A stretch of DNA of 13,565 nucleotides from Crocinitomicaceae bacterium (GTDB lineage Bacteria; Bacteroidota; Bacteroidia; Flavobacteriales_D; Crocinitomicaceae): positions 1 through 13,565 of the forward strand of contig JAURHO010000030.1 of assembly GCA_030833265.1 (NCBI GenBank), read 5' to 3'. Positions 6,728 to 13,565 of this stretch are shown here, one piece after another (positions within the stretch are counted from its first letter, which is position 1; every line of letters begins with the position of its first letter). The notes beneath the pieces were generated by a model. The model worked only from the letters and a program-made list of their open reading frames with translations, was not told the DNA's origin and did no database searches. The position numbers and the translations under genes are program-made.

Positions 6728-9192
6728 TGAGAGCAGCAATACTACTTTTCTTAATCTTCGGCTTGACTTCCTTTTTGCAGGCCCAGGTAACGCTTACCAT
6801 TTTAGATCCCGACTATTCTCAGACAAACCCATTAAATTGTGCAGGAATTGTTCCAACAGGTGGTACCAACTTTATAGACGGGACCGGCAATTACGCGCCA
6901 AACATGAACGAAACACTGGTGCTTTGTCCTGATCTCACTCAAGGTTCTAAAGTTTCTATTGCGTTTGCTACCAACATCGGTTTTGAGTGGGATGTGCATC
7001 CTACAGATACGCTTTATATTTATGATGGACCTAGCACTGCTTCACCACTCATCGGTGCCTACAACAGCGGTACAAACCCGGTTGGCTTCTTTGCTCAGGC
7101 CTCTTGGAACAATCCTACGGGCTGTCTTACTTTGCGCTTCAAATCTAACGGTGCCAATGAAGGTACGGGTTGGGTAGCGAATGTTGCTTGTGGAAACCCG
7201 GCTCAGCCTATTATTCCTCATGTAGAAGCTTATAAAAATGGCGTAGGGCTTAACATCATGAATCCGGCAGATACCGGTTTTGTAGATCTTTGCCCTGGTG
7301 ATAGTGTCTTGCTTAAAGCCGTTCCAGGCTTTCCATATTCTTTAGAAAACGCCAATACGGGTTACTCTCAAACCAATGCCAATTGTACTTTTACCTGGAC
7401 AATTGGCGGAATTGGTCAGTTTACCGGCGATCAAATTTGGTTTACTCCGAATGCCAATTCAGGCTTTTACGTTGACCTTGCCATAACAGATCAGTTTCCA
7501 CAAACTATTCACAGCAATTTTAAGGTGCGTGTTTCTATTCCGCCCATTTTTGCGGGGACAGGGCCATTAGAAGATACCGTTTGTTTAGGTGGCTTTTCTT
7601 TTCTAGTCGGAGGGGTTACGCCTCAAGACACCGTCGGTATTGATATTCCGGGTGGAGAGTTTCAAATTGGTGGCTCCTTTGCTGGCCTGACCTTCTTGCC
7701 AGACGGCGCGGGTCAAATGTATCAAACATCAATCCCGATGTCAGGCTTCGACTCTACCGCAGTCATTACAACTGGTGCCGATATCGAACAAATTTGTCTT
7801 GACATTGAACACTCCTATATCGGTGATATCGAAATTGCCCTGACTTGCCCCAACGGAACAACAGTTTCCATCATGAATGCCTACAACGGAACCCCAGGTG
7901 GCTGGAATGCATTAGTTCCAGGTGGCTGTGGTAGCGGTATTGGCACCTTTTTAGGAAACGATACCAACATCGATGGAGGAAATCCGGGTTCGCCAGTTTG
8001 GACCTATTGTTTTTCACCTGTCAACAACACATTCAATACCATTTGTCAAGAAAATGCAGCGGGTAATACCGTGATCAATGACTACGGTTTTGCGTCCATG
8101 AACCCGAATGGTGTTTATTTACCCGACGGTGATTTCAATCAGTTTGCAGGCTGCCCGATCAACGGAAACTGGACCATTTCTGTACAAGATAATCAAGGTA
8201 TCGACGACGGTTATATTTTCCAATGGGGAATCTATTTCAACGCGTCACTTTATCCAGAAAGTGAAGGATATCAAAACTATGTTGTGACAGAAGGCTGGGC
8301 TACTGACCCTACCATTATAAGTGGACAAAACGATACACTCATCGTAATTCAACCTGATACAGCTGGCATTACCAATTATACCTACAGCATCACTGATAAT
8401 TTTGGTTGTAACTATGACACTACTGTATCATTTGTCGTTTTGCCAAGACCCATCATTTTTAGCGATACAGCCGTTTGTCATTATCAATTTGGAGTAGGAA
8501 ACACGACCTCATTTGCAGGTGGTCAGTGGTTTGCTTTAGACACCGCTGTTCATTTTTCTCCGAGCAATTTGGTCGATAATCCATCTATAACTACAAACAG
8601 TACGGGTGGTATTTACACTGTTTATTACGTCGACAACGCTTGTCAAGACACCGTATCAGCCACTATTGAATTCAAACCATATGTGTATATGGCTATTCTA
8701 GATTCCGCAATCTGTGCAGGCGCAAGTATTTGGGTTAATCCGTATGTCATTAATTCTACGCCACTACAAAATGGTTATAATCCTTCCATTAATGGTCAGT
8801 GGTGGGATGGCAGTACAGAAGTACCGAGGCTTTTCACAGATCAAGGTAATTATGCTTACACGGCTTCCAATTCTTGTAACGCATACAGCGACACCGCCAA
8901 TATCATTCACAAGCCTTGTGACATCACTGCGCCTAATATTGTTGTGTTGTCATCACAAGCAAACAACAACTTCTTCTACGTTGATTACGAAGGCATTGCC
9001 AGCTTTAATTGTACTATTTTGAACCGCTGGGGTAACGTCATCTATGAATACTCAGACCCAGCAGGTCATTGGGATGGCAAAACCACAAACGGAGACTTGG
9101 TGGAAGAGGGCACCTATTTCTATCGCATCAATGCAGTCTTAGATGGTGGAATTGATTTACAAAAACACGGATTTGTAGTCGTCAAATACTAG
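6727..9192 (+). CDS. T9SS-exported surface protein: CUB-like, P-domain-like and gliding-motility-associated C-terminal domain
   Basis: The product has 821 residues. A signal peptide covers residues 1-20 (cut near LQAQ). Residues about 25-155 resemble a CUB domain, including DTLYIYDGPSTASPLIG and WVANVACG. A PKD/Ig-like stretch follows, to about 275. Residues about 339-507 resemble a proprotein-convertase P-domain: DIEQICLDIEHSYIGDIEIAL, then the closing CPINGNWTISVQDNQGIDDG and WGIYF. Two related Ig-like modules containing GGQWFALD and NGQWWDGS occupy about 575-730. Residues 733-821 form the gliding-motility-associated (CHU_C, type B) sorting domain with LNRWGNVIYEY, HWDGKTTNGDLVEEGTYFY and a final VVKY. 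It should cross the outer membrane by the type IX system and reach the cell surface or medium. No catalytic domain was found, so an adhesive or matrix role is inferred. The start overlaps the upstream stop (TAATG), and urocanase follows after 35 bases. Confidence 0.9.
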   Translation: MRAAILLFLIFGLTSFLQAQVTLTILDPDYSQTNPLNCAGIVPTGGTNFIDGTGNYAPNMNETLVLCPDLTQGSKVSIAFATNIGFEWDVHPTDTLYIYDGPSTASPLIGAYNSGTNPVGFFAQASWNNPTGCLTLRFKSNGANEGTGWVANVACGNPAQPIIPHVEAYKNGVGLNIMNPADTGFVDLCPGDSVLLKAVPGFPYSLENANTGYSQTNANCTFTWTIGGIGQFTGDQIWFTPNANSGFYVDLAITDQFPQTIHSNFKVRVSIPPIFAGTGPLEDTVCLGGFSFLVGGVTPQDTVGIDIPGGEFQIGGSFAGLTFLPDGAGQMYQTSIPMSGFDSTAVITTGADIEQICLDIEHSYIGDIEIALTCPNGTTVSIMNAYNGTPGGWNALVPGGCGSGIGTFLGNDTNIDGGNPGSPVWTYCFSPVNNTFNTICQENAAGNTVINDYGFASMNPNGVYLPDGDFNQFAGCPINGNWTISVQDNQGIDDGYIFQWGIYFNASLYPESEGYQNYVVTEGWATDPTIISGQNDTLIVIQPDTAGITNYTYSITDNFGCNYDTTVSFVVLPRPIIFSDTAVCHYQFGVGNTTSFAGGQWFALDTAVHFSPSNLVDNPSITTNSTGGIYTVYYVDNACQDTVSATIEFKPYVYMAILDSAICAGASIWVNPYVINSTPLQNGYNPSINGQWWDGSTEVPRLFTDQGNYAYTASNSCNAYSDTANIIHKPCDITAPNIVVLSSQANNNFFYVDYEGIASFNCTILNRWGNVIYEYSDPAGHWDGKTTNGDLVEEGTYFYRINAVLDGGIDLQKHGFVVVKY

Positions 9193-9200
9193 GCATTCCG

Positions 9201-9208
9201 TACTTTTG
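9201..9208 (+). promoter_or_regulatory. Putative -7 promoter element (TAnnTTTG) of hutU
   Basis: TACTTTTG matches TAnnTTTG exactly and lies in the 35-base gap, 19 bases before the hutU ATG. It suggests that hutU has its own promoter rather than relying on read-through from the surface-protein gene. A TTTG at 9172-9175 is 25 bases upstream, longer than the usual spacing, so a -33 partner is not secured. Confidence 0.4.
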
Positions 9209-9227
9209 TGGCACTAAAAATCAGATC

Positions 9228-11228
9228 ATGATTAGTTTTGCCGACGAAATACAACAAGGAATCCCGTCATCACTCCCTGCGCCAAAAGCATGGGACCCTA
9301 CGGTGAATCATGCGCCAAAGCGTAAAGAAATTCTGAGCCCCGATGAAAAAAAATTGGCGCTCCGCAATGCGCTCCGCTATTTTCCGAAGGCACAACACGC
9401 CGAATTAGCGCCTGAATTTGCACATGAGTTAGCAACTTATGGTCGCATCTACATGTACCGTTTCATGCCCGAGCACCCAATTTATGCGCGGCCAATTGAT
9501 GCCTACCCTGGGAAAAGTCAACAGGCGCGCGCTATAATGCTCATGATTCAAAATAACCTCGATCACCGCGTCGCTCAACACCCACATGAACTCATCACTT
9601 ATGGTGGAAACGGCGCTGTTTTTCAAAATTGGGTTCAGTACAGACTCGTCATGAAGTACTTATCTGAAATGACCGATGAGCAAACGCTCGTGATGTATTC
9701 TGGACATCCACTAGGGCTCTTCCCTTCGCACACCAACGCGCCAAGAGTGGTGGTAACCAATGGAATGGTGATTCCAAATTATTCTAAACCAGATGATTGG
9801 GAGCGTTTTAATGCGCTCGGCGTTTCCCAATACGGGCAAATGACCGCCGGTTCATATATGTATATTGGGCCTCAAGGAATTGTGCACGGAACAACCATCA
9901 CGGTGCTGAATGCACTGAGAAGAATTGCCAAAAACCGCGAAGATATCAAAGGAAAGATCTTTGTTACAGCCGGTTTAGGTGGGATGTCCGGCGCTCAGCC
10001 AAAAGCTGGAAACATTGCTGGCGTTATATCTATTACAGCAGAAGTAAATCCCAAAGCAGTACATACAAGACATTCTCAAGGTTGGGTAGACGAAGTATAT
10101 GACAACCTAGATGCGCTTTGTGAGCGTGTCAAAAAAGCGCAGGCTATTCAAGAAGTGGTTTCATTGGCTTACCTAGGCAATGTTGTGGACATCTGGGAAC
10201 GTTTTGATACCGAAGGCATTCATATCGATTTGGGGTCTGACCAAACCTCTTTGCACAACCCATGGGCAGGAGGATACTACCCTGCTGGTTTAAGCTTTGA
10301 GCAAGCCAACGACCTCATGGCCAATAACCCTGAAAAATTCAAAGTTTTTGTTCAAGAAAGCTTAAGAAGACACGCAGCAGCTGTCAATAAACATACAGCA
10401 AAGGGCACTTACTTCTTTGACTACGGAAATGCCTTCTTATTAGAGGCATCAAGAGCAGGCGCAGACGTCATGGCTACAAATCATATTGACTTTAAATACC
10501 CGTCATACGTGCAGGATATTCTCGGGCCAATGTGCTTTGATTTTGGTTTTGGCCCTTTCCGTTGGGTTTGTGCCAGCGGTGATCCACAAGACCTCGAAAA
10601 AACCGATGCCATTGCCTGTGCTGTACTTGAAAAAATGATGCAAAATAGCCCTGAAGAGATTCAGCAGCAAATGGCCGACAACATCCAATGGATCAAAGGC
10701 GCACAGCAAAACAAACTTGTTGTGGGGTCTCAGGCACGCATTTTATATGCCGATGCTGAAGGTCGAATGCTCATAGCGGCAGCCTTTAATGAAGCCATTG
10801 CACGCGGAGAAATCGGCCCAGTAATCTTGGGACGAGACCACCACGATGTATCGGGCACGGACTCACCTTACCGCGAAACTTCAAATATATATGATGGTTC
10901 CCGATTTACAGCCGATATGGCCATTCAAAACGTAATCGGTGACAGTTTCCGCGGCGCCACATGGGTCAGTATTCATAACGGCGGCGGTGTAGGTTGGGGT
11001 GAAGTGATTAATGGCGGCTTCGGTATGCTGCTTGACGGTTCAGCTCAGGCACAGCGCAACCTAACCAGCATGTTGCATTGGGATGTCAATAACGGTATTG
11101 CACGCAGAAATTGGGCCCGCAATGAGAATGCTACTTTTGCCATCAAACGCGCTATGGAAGCCGAACCACTTTTAAAAGTGACTTTGCCAAATTTGGTAGA
11201 TGACCAACTTTTAGAAGATTTGTTCTAA
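9228..11228 (+). CDS. hutU: Urocanate hydratase (long, animal-like form)
   Basis: Urocanate hydratase converts urocanate to 4-imidazolone-5-propanoate, the second step of histidine degradation, in the cytosol with tightly bound NAD. The 666-residue length is well above the roughly 555 residues of Pseudomonas and Bacillus HutU and close to the animal enzyme (about 676). The sequence shows LVMYSGHPLGLFPS, MTAGSYMYIGPQGIVHGT, an NAD-binding Gly249-Leu-Gly-Gly-Met-Ser-Gly255, FRWVCASGDPQDL, GRDHHDVSGTDSP and HNGGGVGWGEVINGG. Where classical bacterial urocanases have the F-Q-G-L-P-x-R-I-C-W active-site signature, this one reads VVGSQARILY, with Leu506 in place of the Cys; as I recall, animal urocanases read the same. 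The family call is very firm. It stands without hutH, hutI or formimidoyl-glutamate genes in this window. A TAnnTTTG lies upstream, and it is convergent with the phosphatase-like gene. Confidence 0.96.
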   Translation: MISFADEIQQGIPSSLPAPKAWDPTVNHAPKRKEILSPDEKKLALRNALRYFPKAQHAELAPEFAHELATYGRIYMYRFMPEHPIYARPIDAYPGKSQQARAIMLMIQNNLDHRVAQHPHELITYGGNGAVFQNWVQYRLVMKYLSEMTDEQTLVMYSGHPLGLFPSHTNAPRVVVTNGMVIPNYSKPDDWERFNALGVSQYGQMTAGSYMYIGPQGIVHGTTITVLNALRRIAKNREDIKGKIFVTAGLGGMSGAQPKAGNIAGVISITAEVNPKAVHTRHSQGWVDEVYDNLDALCERVKKAQAIQEVVSLAYLGNVVDIWERFDTEGIHIDLGSDQTSLHNPWAGGYYPAGLSFEQANDLMANNPEKFKVFVQESLRRHAAAVNKHTAKGTYFFDYGNAFLLEASRAGADVMATNHIDFKYPSYVQDILGPMCFDFGFGPFRWVCASGDPQDLEKTDAIACAVLEKMMQNSPEEIQQQMADNIQWIKGAQQNKLVVGSQARILYADAEGRMLIAAAFNEAIARGEIGPVILGRDHHDVSGTDSPYRETSNIYDGSRFTADMAIQNVIGDSFRGATWVSIHNGGGVGWGEVINGGFGMLLDGSAQAQRNLTSMLHWDVNNGIARRNWARNENATFAIKRAMEAEPLLKVTLPNLVDDQLLEDLF

Positions 11229-11248
11229 TTGAATCCTACGGATTTCAA
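11229..11248 (+). terminator. Weak hairpin directly after hutU
   Basis: TTGAATCC at 11229-11236 and GGATTTCAA at 11240-11248 pair around a 3-base TAC loop with one bulged base, immediately after the hutU stop. No strong T-tract follows, only a pyrimidine-rich stretch (CTATTCTCTTGTT). It may terminate hutU or work with the stronger hairpin at 11272-11298. Confidence 0.3.
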
Positions 11249-11262
11249 GGACTATTCTCTTG

Positions 11263-12219
11263 TTAGTTAGCAACGCTGCTTTCTGGAAAAGCAGCGTTCA
11301 AAAAGCGCCCTTTGCTCGTTGGCATCTGGAAATGAAAAATGCCTGAAATTGTTTTTGAAATATCTATCATTTCAGCTTCCTTCTCTACTACAACCCCTTT
11401 GGGCGTATCAGGGCCTAAAACCAACAAAGAGATATGACGGCAGCCTTCACACCAGCAGCCGTGATTCACAAAACCAGACCGCACACCATCTAAATGTCGG
11501 CCATGGTCATTGGTGATCATGAGTGTTGTTTGGTCTTTTAGAATGGGGTTTTGCTGAATCATTTGCCACAATTGCGCTGCATACTGATCAGATTGCGTAA
11601 TCGATTCCAAATATTTATCCCAATTATTGGCGTGTCCGTAAACGTCAACCGCCAATAAATTAATCAGCATCAATTGTGGCGGATTGGCGCTTTGAACCAA
11701 TTCAGTAACCTTCGCAAAAGTTTTGTCGTCACGACCATAGCCCAAACCATTGCCATTTGGGCCACAATAGGTACTCGCTACATATTTATCATGCCACTTT
11801 TTATGGCTTGTATTGACCAAAACATCGAGCTTGCCTTTACTTGAAACTACAAAAGCTGCACTGGAATCTTTGCCCGTGGCCTGTAAAAAATATTGGAAGA
11901 TATTGGGTTGTTTCGGAAGTGCTGTTCCGGCATTAGAAATGCGTTGATAATTGCCCGTAACAATAGCGGTATGGCCAGGCACGGTAAAGGTCGGGCCATT
12001 ATTTTTGAACTGCGCATAAAATGTACCCTCGTGCTTCAATGAATCACAGAGTATTGGGCTGTATTTACAAGTTGGCTCACCGTAGGTTTCTGAATAACGA
12101 GGGCCATCGATAACCAAAATGATGACGTATTTCGTCTTGAATTGGGCAGGAATTGATTGCGAAAAAAATCCAAAGGAGAAATGAAAAAGTGCCAAAAAGA
12201 CAAGAAGTAGTTTTTTCAT
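11263..12219 (-). CDS. Secreted alkaline-phosphatase-superfamily phosphodiesterase/phosphatase
   Basis: The product has 318 residues with a signal peptide (about 1-20, cut before Gln21). It belongs to the alkaline phosphatase superfamily, nearest by eye to nucleotide pyrophosphatase/phosphodiesterase and sulfatase-like members. The two-metal site can be traced: Asp38 in ILVIDGPRYSETYG, the probable nucleophile Thr79 in PTFTVPGHTAIVTG, Asp192 and His196 in VDVYGH, Asp238-His239 in ITNDHGRH, and His253. A Cys-containing HGCWCEGCRH segment (Cys255, Cys257, Cys260) follows the last histidine and could form a disulphide or bind metal. It should hydrolyse a phosphate ester or diester in the periplasm; the substrate cannot be told. 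The protein is compact for the superfamily. It starts at the ATG at 12217-12219, divergent from the Fe-S genes and convergent with hutU. The 3' end contains an inverted repeat (11272-11298). A phosphoglycerate mutase-like or sulfatase role is less likely. Confidence 0.85.
   Translation of the reverse strand: MKKLLLVFLALFHFSFGFFSQSIPAQFKTKYVIILVIDGPRYSETYGEPTCKYSPILCDSLKHEGTFYAQFKNNGPTFTVPGHTAIVTGNYQRISNAGTALPKQPNIFQYFLQATGKDSSAAFVVSSKGKLDVLVNTSHKKWHDKYVASTYCGPNGNGLGYGRDDKTFAKVTELVQSANPPQLMLINLLAVDVYGHANNWDKYLESITQSDQYAAQLWQMIQQNPILKDQTTLMITNDHGRHLDGVRSGFVNHGCWCEGCRHISLLVLGPDTPKGVVVEKEAEMIDISKTISGIFHFQMPTSKGRFLNAAFPESSVAN
11272..11298. terminator. Perfect 11-bp inverted repeat inside the 3' end of the phosphatase-like gene
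   Basis: The arms AACGCTGCTTT (11272-11282) and AAAGCAGCGTT (11288-11298) pair perfectly around a 5-base loop. The repeat lies 7 bases upstream of the stop of the minus-strand gene and about 44 bases after the hutU stop, so it may terminate hutU transcripts. Neither side has a strong T-tract, and a factor-dependent or mRNA-end-stabilising role is equally possible. Confidence 0.45.
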
Positions 12220-12272
12220 GGCTTAAAAATACGCAGAAACCCAAACAAGCGCTGAATTTCTTTGTTTGTTTC

Positions 12273-12305
12273 TTTGGATGCAATACCATTAAAGTGGTAA
12301 ATTTG
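12273..12305 (+). promoter_or_regulatory. Bacteroidota-type promoter of the SUF genes
   Basis: TTTG at 12273-12276 and TAAATTTG at 12298-12305 match the -33 TTTG and -7 TAnnTTTG elements with 21 bases between, a suitable spacing. Transcription should begin around 12310, leaving an AT-rich leader of about 40 bases before the ATG at 12351. No Fe-S regulator operator was recognised. This is the best-supported promoter in the window. Confidence 0.6.
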
Positions 12306-12350
12306 CACGAATTATATTCTTTTATTTATAATTAATCTAAATAAAATTAA

Positions 12351-12674
12351 ATGCTTACTGTTACAGATACCGCAAAGAAGCAAGCCCTACGCCTCATGGA
12401 GGACGAAGGCAAAGATGGTTTCTTTATTCGTGTGGGTGTTCAAGGTGGAGGCTGTTCTGGTCTGATGTACCAACTCACCTTTGACAACGAAGAAAAAGAA
12501 GGTGATATGAGCTTTGAAAATAACGGCGTTAAAGTCGTGGTCGATAAAAAAAGTTACCTCTACTTAGTAGGCACTACCCTTGATTTTTCAGGTGGGCTCA
12601 ATGGTAAAGGTTTTGTTTTTCAAAATCCAAATGCCGACCGCACATGTGGTTGTGGCGAATCTTTTTCTGTTTAA
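12351..12674 (+). CDS. A-type iron-sulfur carrier protein (HesB/IscA/SufA family)
   Basis: The product has 107 residues, the normal size of A-type carriers. It holds or passes an Fe-S cluster to apo-proteins in the cytosol. The three conserved cysteines are present: Cys35 in GVQGGGCSGLMY and Cys99 and Cys101 in the C-terminal TCGCGESFSV motif. The segment LDFSGGLNGKGFVFQNPNA is also characteristic. It lies one base before sufB (TAAGATG), so it is the first gene of a SUF operon and most likely acts as the SufA-type partner of the SufBCD scaffold. IscA, ErpA and SufA cannot be told apart by sequence reading alone; the SufA label rests on gene order. A well-formed promoter (12273-12305) precedes it. 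A downstream internal start is unlikely, as Met1 begins the standard LTVTDTA family N-terminus. Confidence 0.93.
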   Translation: MLTVTDTAKKQALRLMEDEGKDGFFIRVGVQGGGCSGLMYQLTFDNEEKEGDMSFENNGVKVVVDKKSYLYLVGTTLDFSGGLNGKGFVFQNPNADRTCGCGESFSV

Positions 12675-12675
12675 G

Positions 12676-13565
12676 ATGGCAAACTACACCGAAGACGACC
12701 TCGCAAAAGACCTTGAGAACCAAGAGTACAAATTTGGTTTTGTCACAGATATAGAGACCGAAACCGTCCCTGTAGGACTCAACGAGGATATCATCAGACT
12801 CATCTCTTCCAAAAAGAATGAGCCACAATGGCTCCTTGACTACCGCTTACAAGCTTTTGAAATTTGGAAGGGAATGCAAGAGCCAGAATGGGCGCATGTT
12901 CATTACACCAAACCCGATTTCCAAGCAATTGCGTATTATGCAGCACCAAAGCAGACTAAAAAATATGAATCTTGGGATGACGTCGATCCGGAATTAAAAG
13001 AAACCATGAGCAAACTTGGTATTTCCATGGAAGAACAACAACGCCTCACCGGCGTTGCAGTAGACTTCGTCATGGACTCCGTATCAGTTGCCACTTCATT
13101 TAAAGCCAAACTCAAAGAACTCGGCATCATTTTCTGTTCGTTTTCAGACGCAGTTCAAGAGTATCCTGAATTGGTCCAAAAATATATGGGCACCGTTGTG
13201 CCAAGCACCGATAATTTTTATGCCGCTTTGAATGGTGCGGTTTTCACAGACGGCTCTTTTTGCTACATTCCGAAAGGGGTGCGCTGCCCGATGGAGTTAT
13301 CTACTTACTTCCGCATCAATGCAGGAGGCACCGGGCAATTTGAACGCACATTAGTGGTGGCAGATGAAGGCGCTTATGTTTCTTACCTAGAAGGCTGTAC
13401 GGCTCCACAGCGCGATGAAAACCAATTGCACGCAGCTGTGGTTGAATTGATTGCAATGGACGGAGCTGAAATCAAATATTCAACCGTTCAAAACTGGTTT
13501 CCTGGAAATAAAGAAGGAAAAGGAGGCGTTTACAATTTCGTTACCAAACGAGGTTTGTGCGAGAA
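12676..13565 (+). CDS. sufB: SufB, Fe-S cluster assembly scaffold subunit, N-terminal part (cut by window edge)
   Basis: The frame is open from the ATG at 12676 to the window end, giving 296 residues of an expected 470-480. SufB forms the SufBC2D scaffold on which Fe-S clusters are assembled with sulfur delivered by SufS/SufE. The visible family features are EYKFGFVTDIET near the N-terminus, EPQWLLDYRLQAFEIW, VVPSTDNFYAALNGAVFTDGSF, IPKGVRCPMELSTYFRIN, and EGCTAPQRDENQLHAAVVELIA leading into the beta-helix core. The C-terminal Cys and His residues used in cluster assembly lie beyond the window. The start is supported by the N-terminal family match and by the one-base gap to the A-type carrier gene. 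sufC and sufD are expected to follow, but are not in view. Confidence 0.95.
   Translation, partial: MANYTEDDLAKDLENQEYKFGFVTDIETETVPVGLNEDIIRLISSKKNEPQWLLDYRLQAFEIWKGMQEPEWAHVHYTKPDFQAIAYYAAPKQTKKYESWDDVDPELKETMSKLGISMEEQQRLTGVAVDFVMDSVSVATSFKAKLKELGIIFCSFSDAVQEYPELVQKYMGTVVPSTDNFYAALNGAVFTDGSFCYIPKGVRCPMELSTYFRINAGGTGQFERTLVVADEGAYVSYLEGCTAPQRDENQLHAAVVELIAMDGAEIKYSTVQNWFPGNKEGKGGVYNFVTKRGLCE

Noticed and set aside
9172..9175. TTTG as the -33 partner of the hutU promoter
   Set aside because: The gap to the -7 element is 25 bases, longer than the usual 19-21, and the site lies within coding sequence.
12598..13130. Minus-strand open frames of 76 and 64 residues
   Set aside because: They are antisense to the A-type carrier and sufB, which have firm family matches.
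1..13565. CRISPR array, tRNA, rRNA or insertion sequence
   Set aside because: No regularly spaced repeats, cloverleaf-like segments, rRNA-like sequence or transposase genes were seen; nearly all of the window is coding.

Overview
The window looks like a chromosomal segment of a Bacteroidota bacterium, most likely of the Flavobacteriales type. The signs are a secreted protein ending in a gliding-motility-associated (type IX secretion) C-terminal domain, several matches to the Bacteroidota -7 promoter element TAnnTTTG just upstream of start codons, few Shine-Dalgarno-like sites, and signal peptides cut before Gln. No mobile element, CRISPR array, rRNA or tRNA was seen. Both window ends cut a gene.

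Layout. (1) 1-1016, minus: 5' part of a membrane-anchored SGNH/GDSL hydrolase. (2) 1069-3042, plus: DUF255/YyaL-type thioredoxin-domain protein, divergent from (1). (3) 3073-6229, minus: a tight three-gene unit of transketolase N-terminal subunit, secreted von Willebrand factor A (vWA) protein and transketolase C-terminal subunit. A secreted protein is thus wedged between the two halves of a cytosolic enzyme. (4) 6356-9192, plus: a small secreted protein of unknown function overlapping by one base a large CUB/P-domain/T9SS-sorted surface protein. (5) 9228-11228, plus: urocanate hydratase of the long, animal-like form. (6) 11263-12219, minus: secreted alkaline-phosphatase-superfamily phosphodiesterase or phosphatase. 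(7) 12351-13565, plus: A-type Fe-S carrier followed by the 5' part of sufB, the start of a SUF iron-sulfur cluster operon with a good promoter.

The genes mix housekeeping metabolism (non-oxidative pentose phosphate pathway, histidine catabolism, Fe-S assembly) with envelope or secreted proteins (SGNH hydrolase, vWA, CUB/P-domain, phosphatase-like). Both convergent junctions (about 3045 and 11250) carry a perfect inverted repeat that extends into a coding 3' end.

No clear new defence or mobile system was seen. The best candidates for a second look are the tktN-vWA-tktC arrangement, the unknown small protein coupled to the T9SS cargo, the terminator-like hairpin that contains a stop codon, and the animal-type urocanase that has Leu where the classical bacterial enzyme has its active-site Cys.
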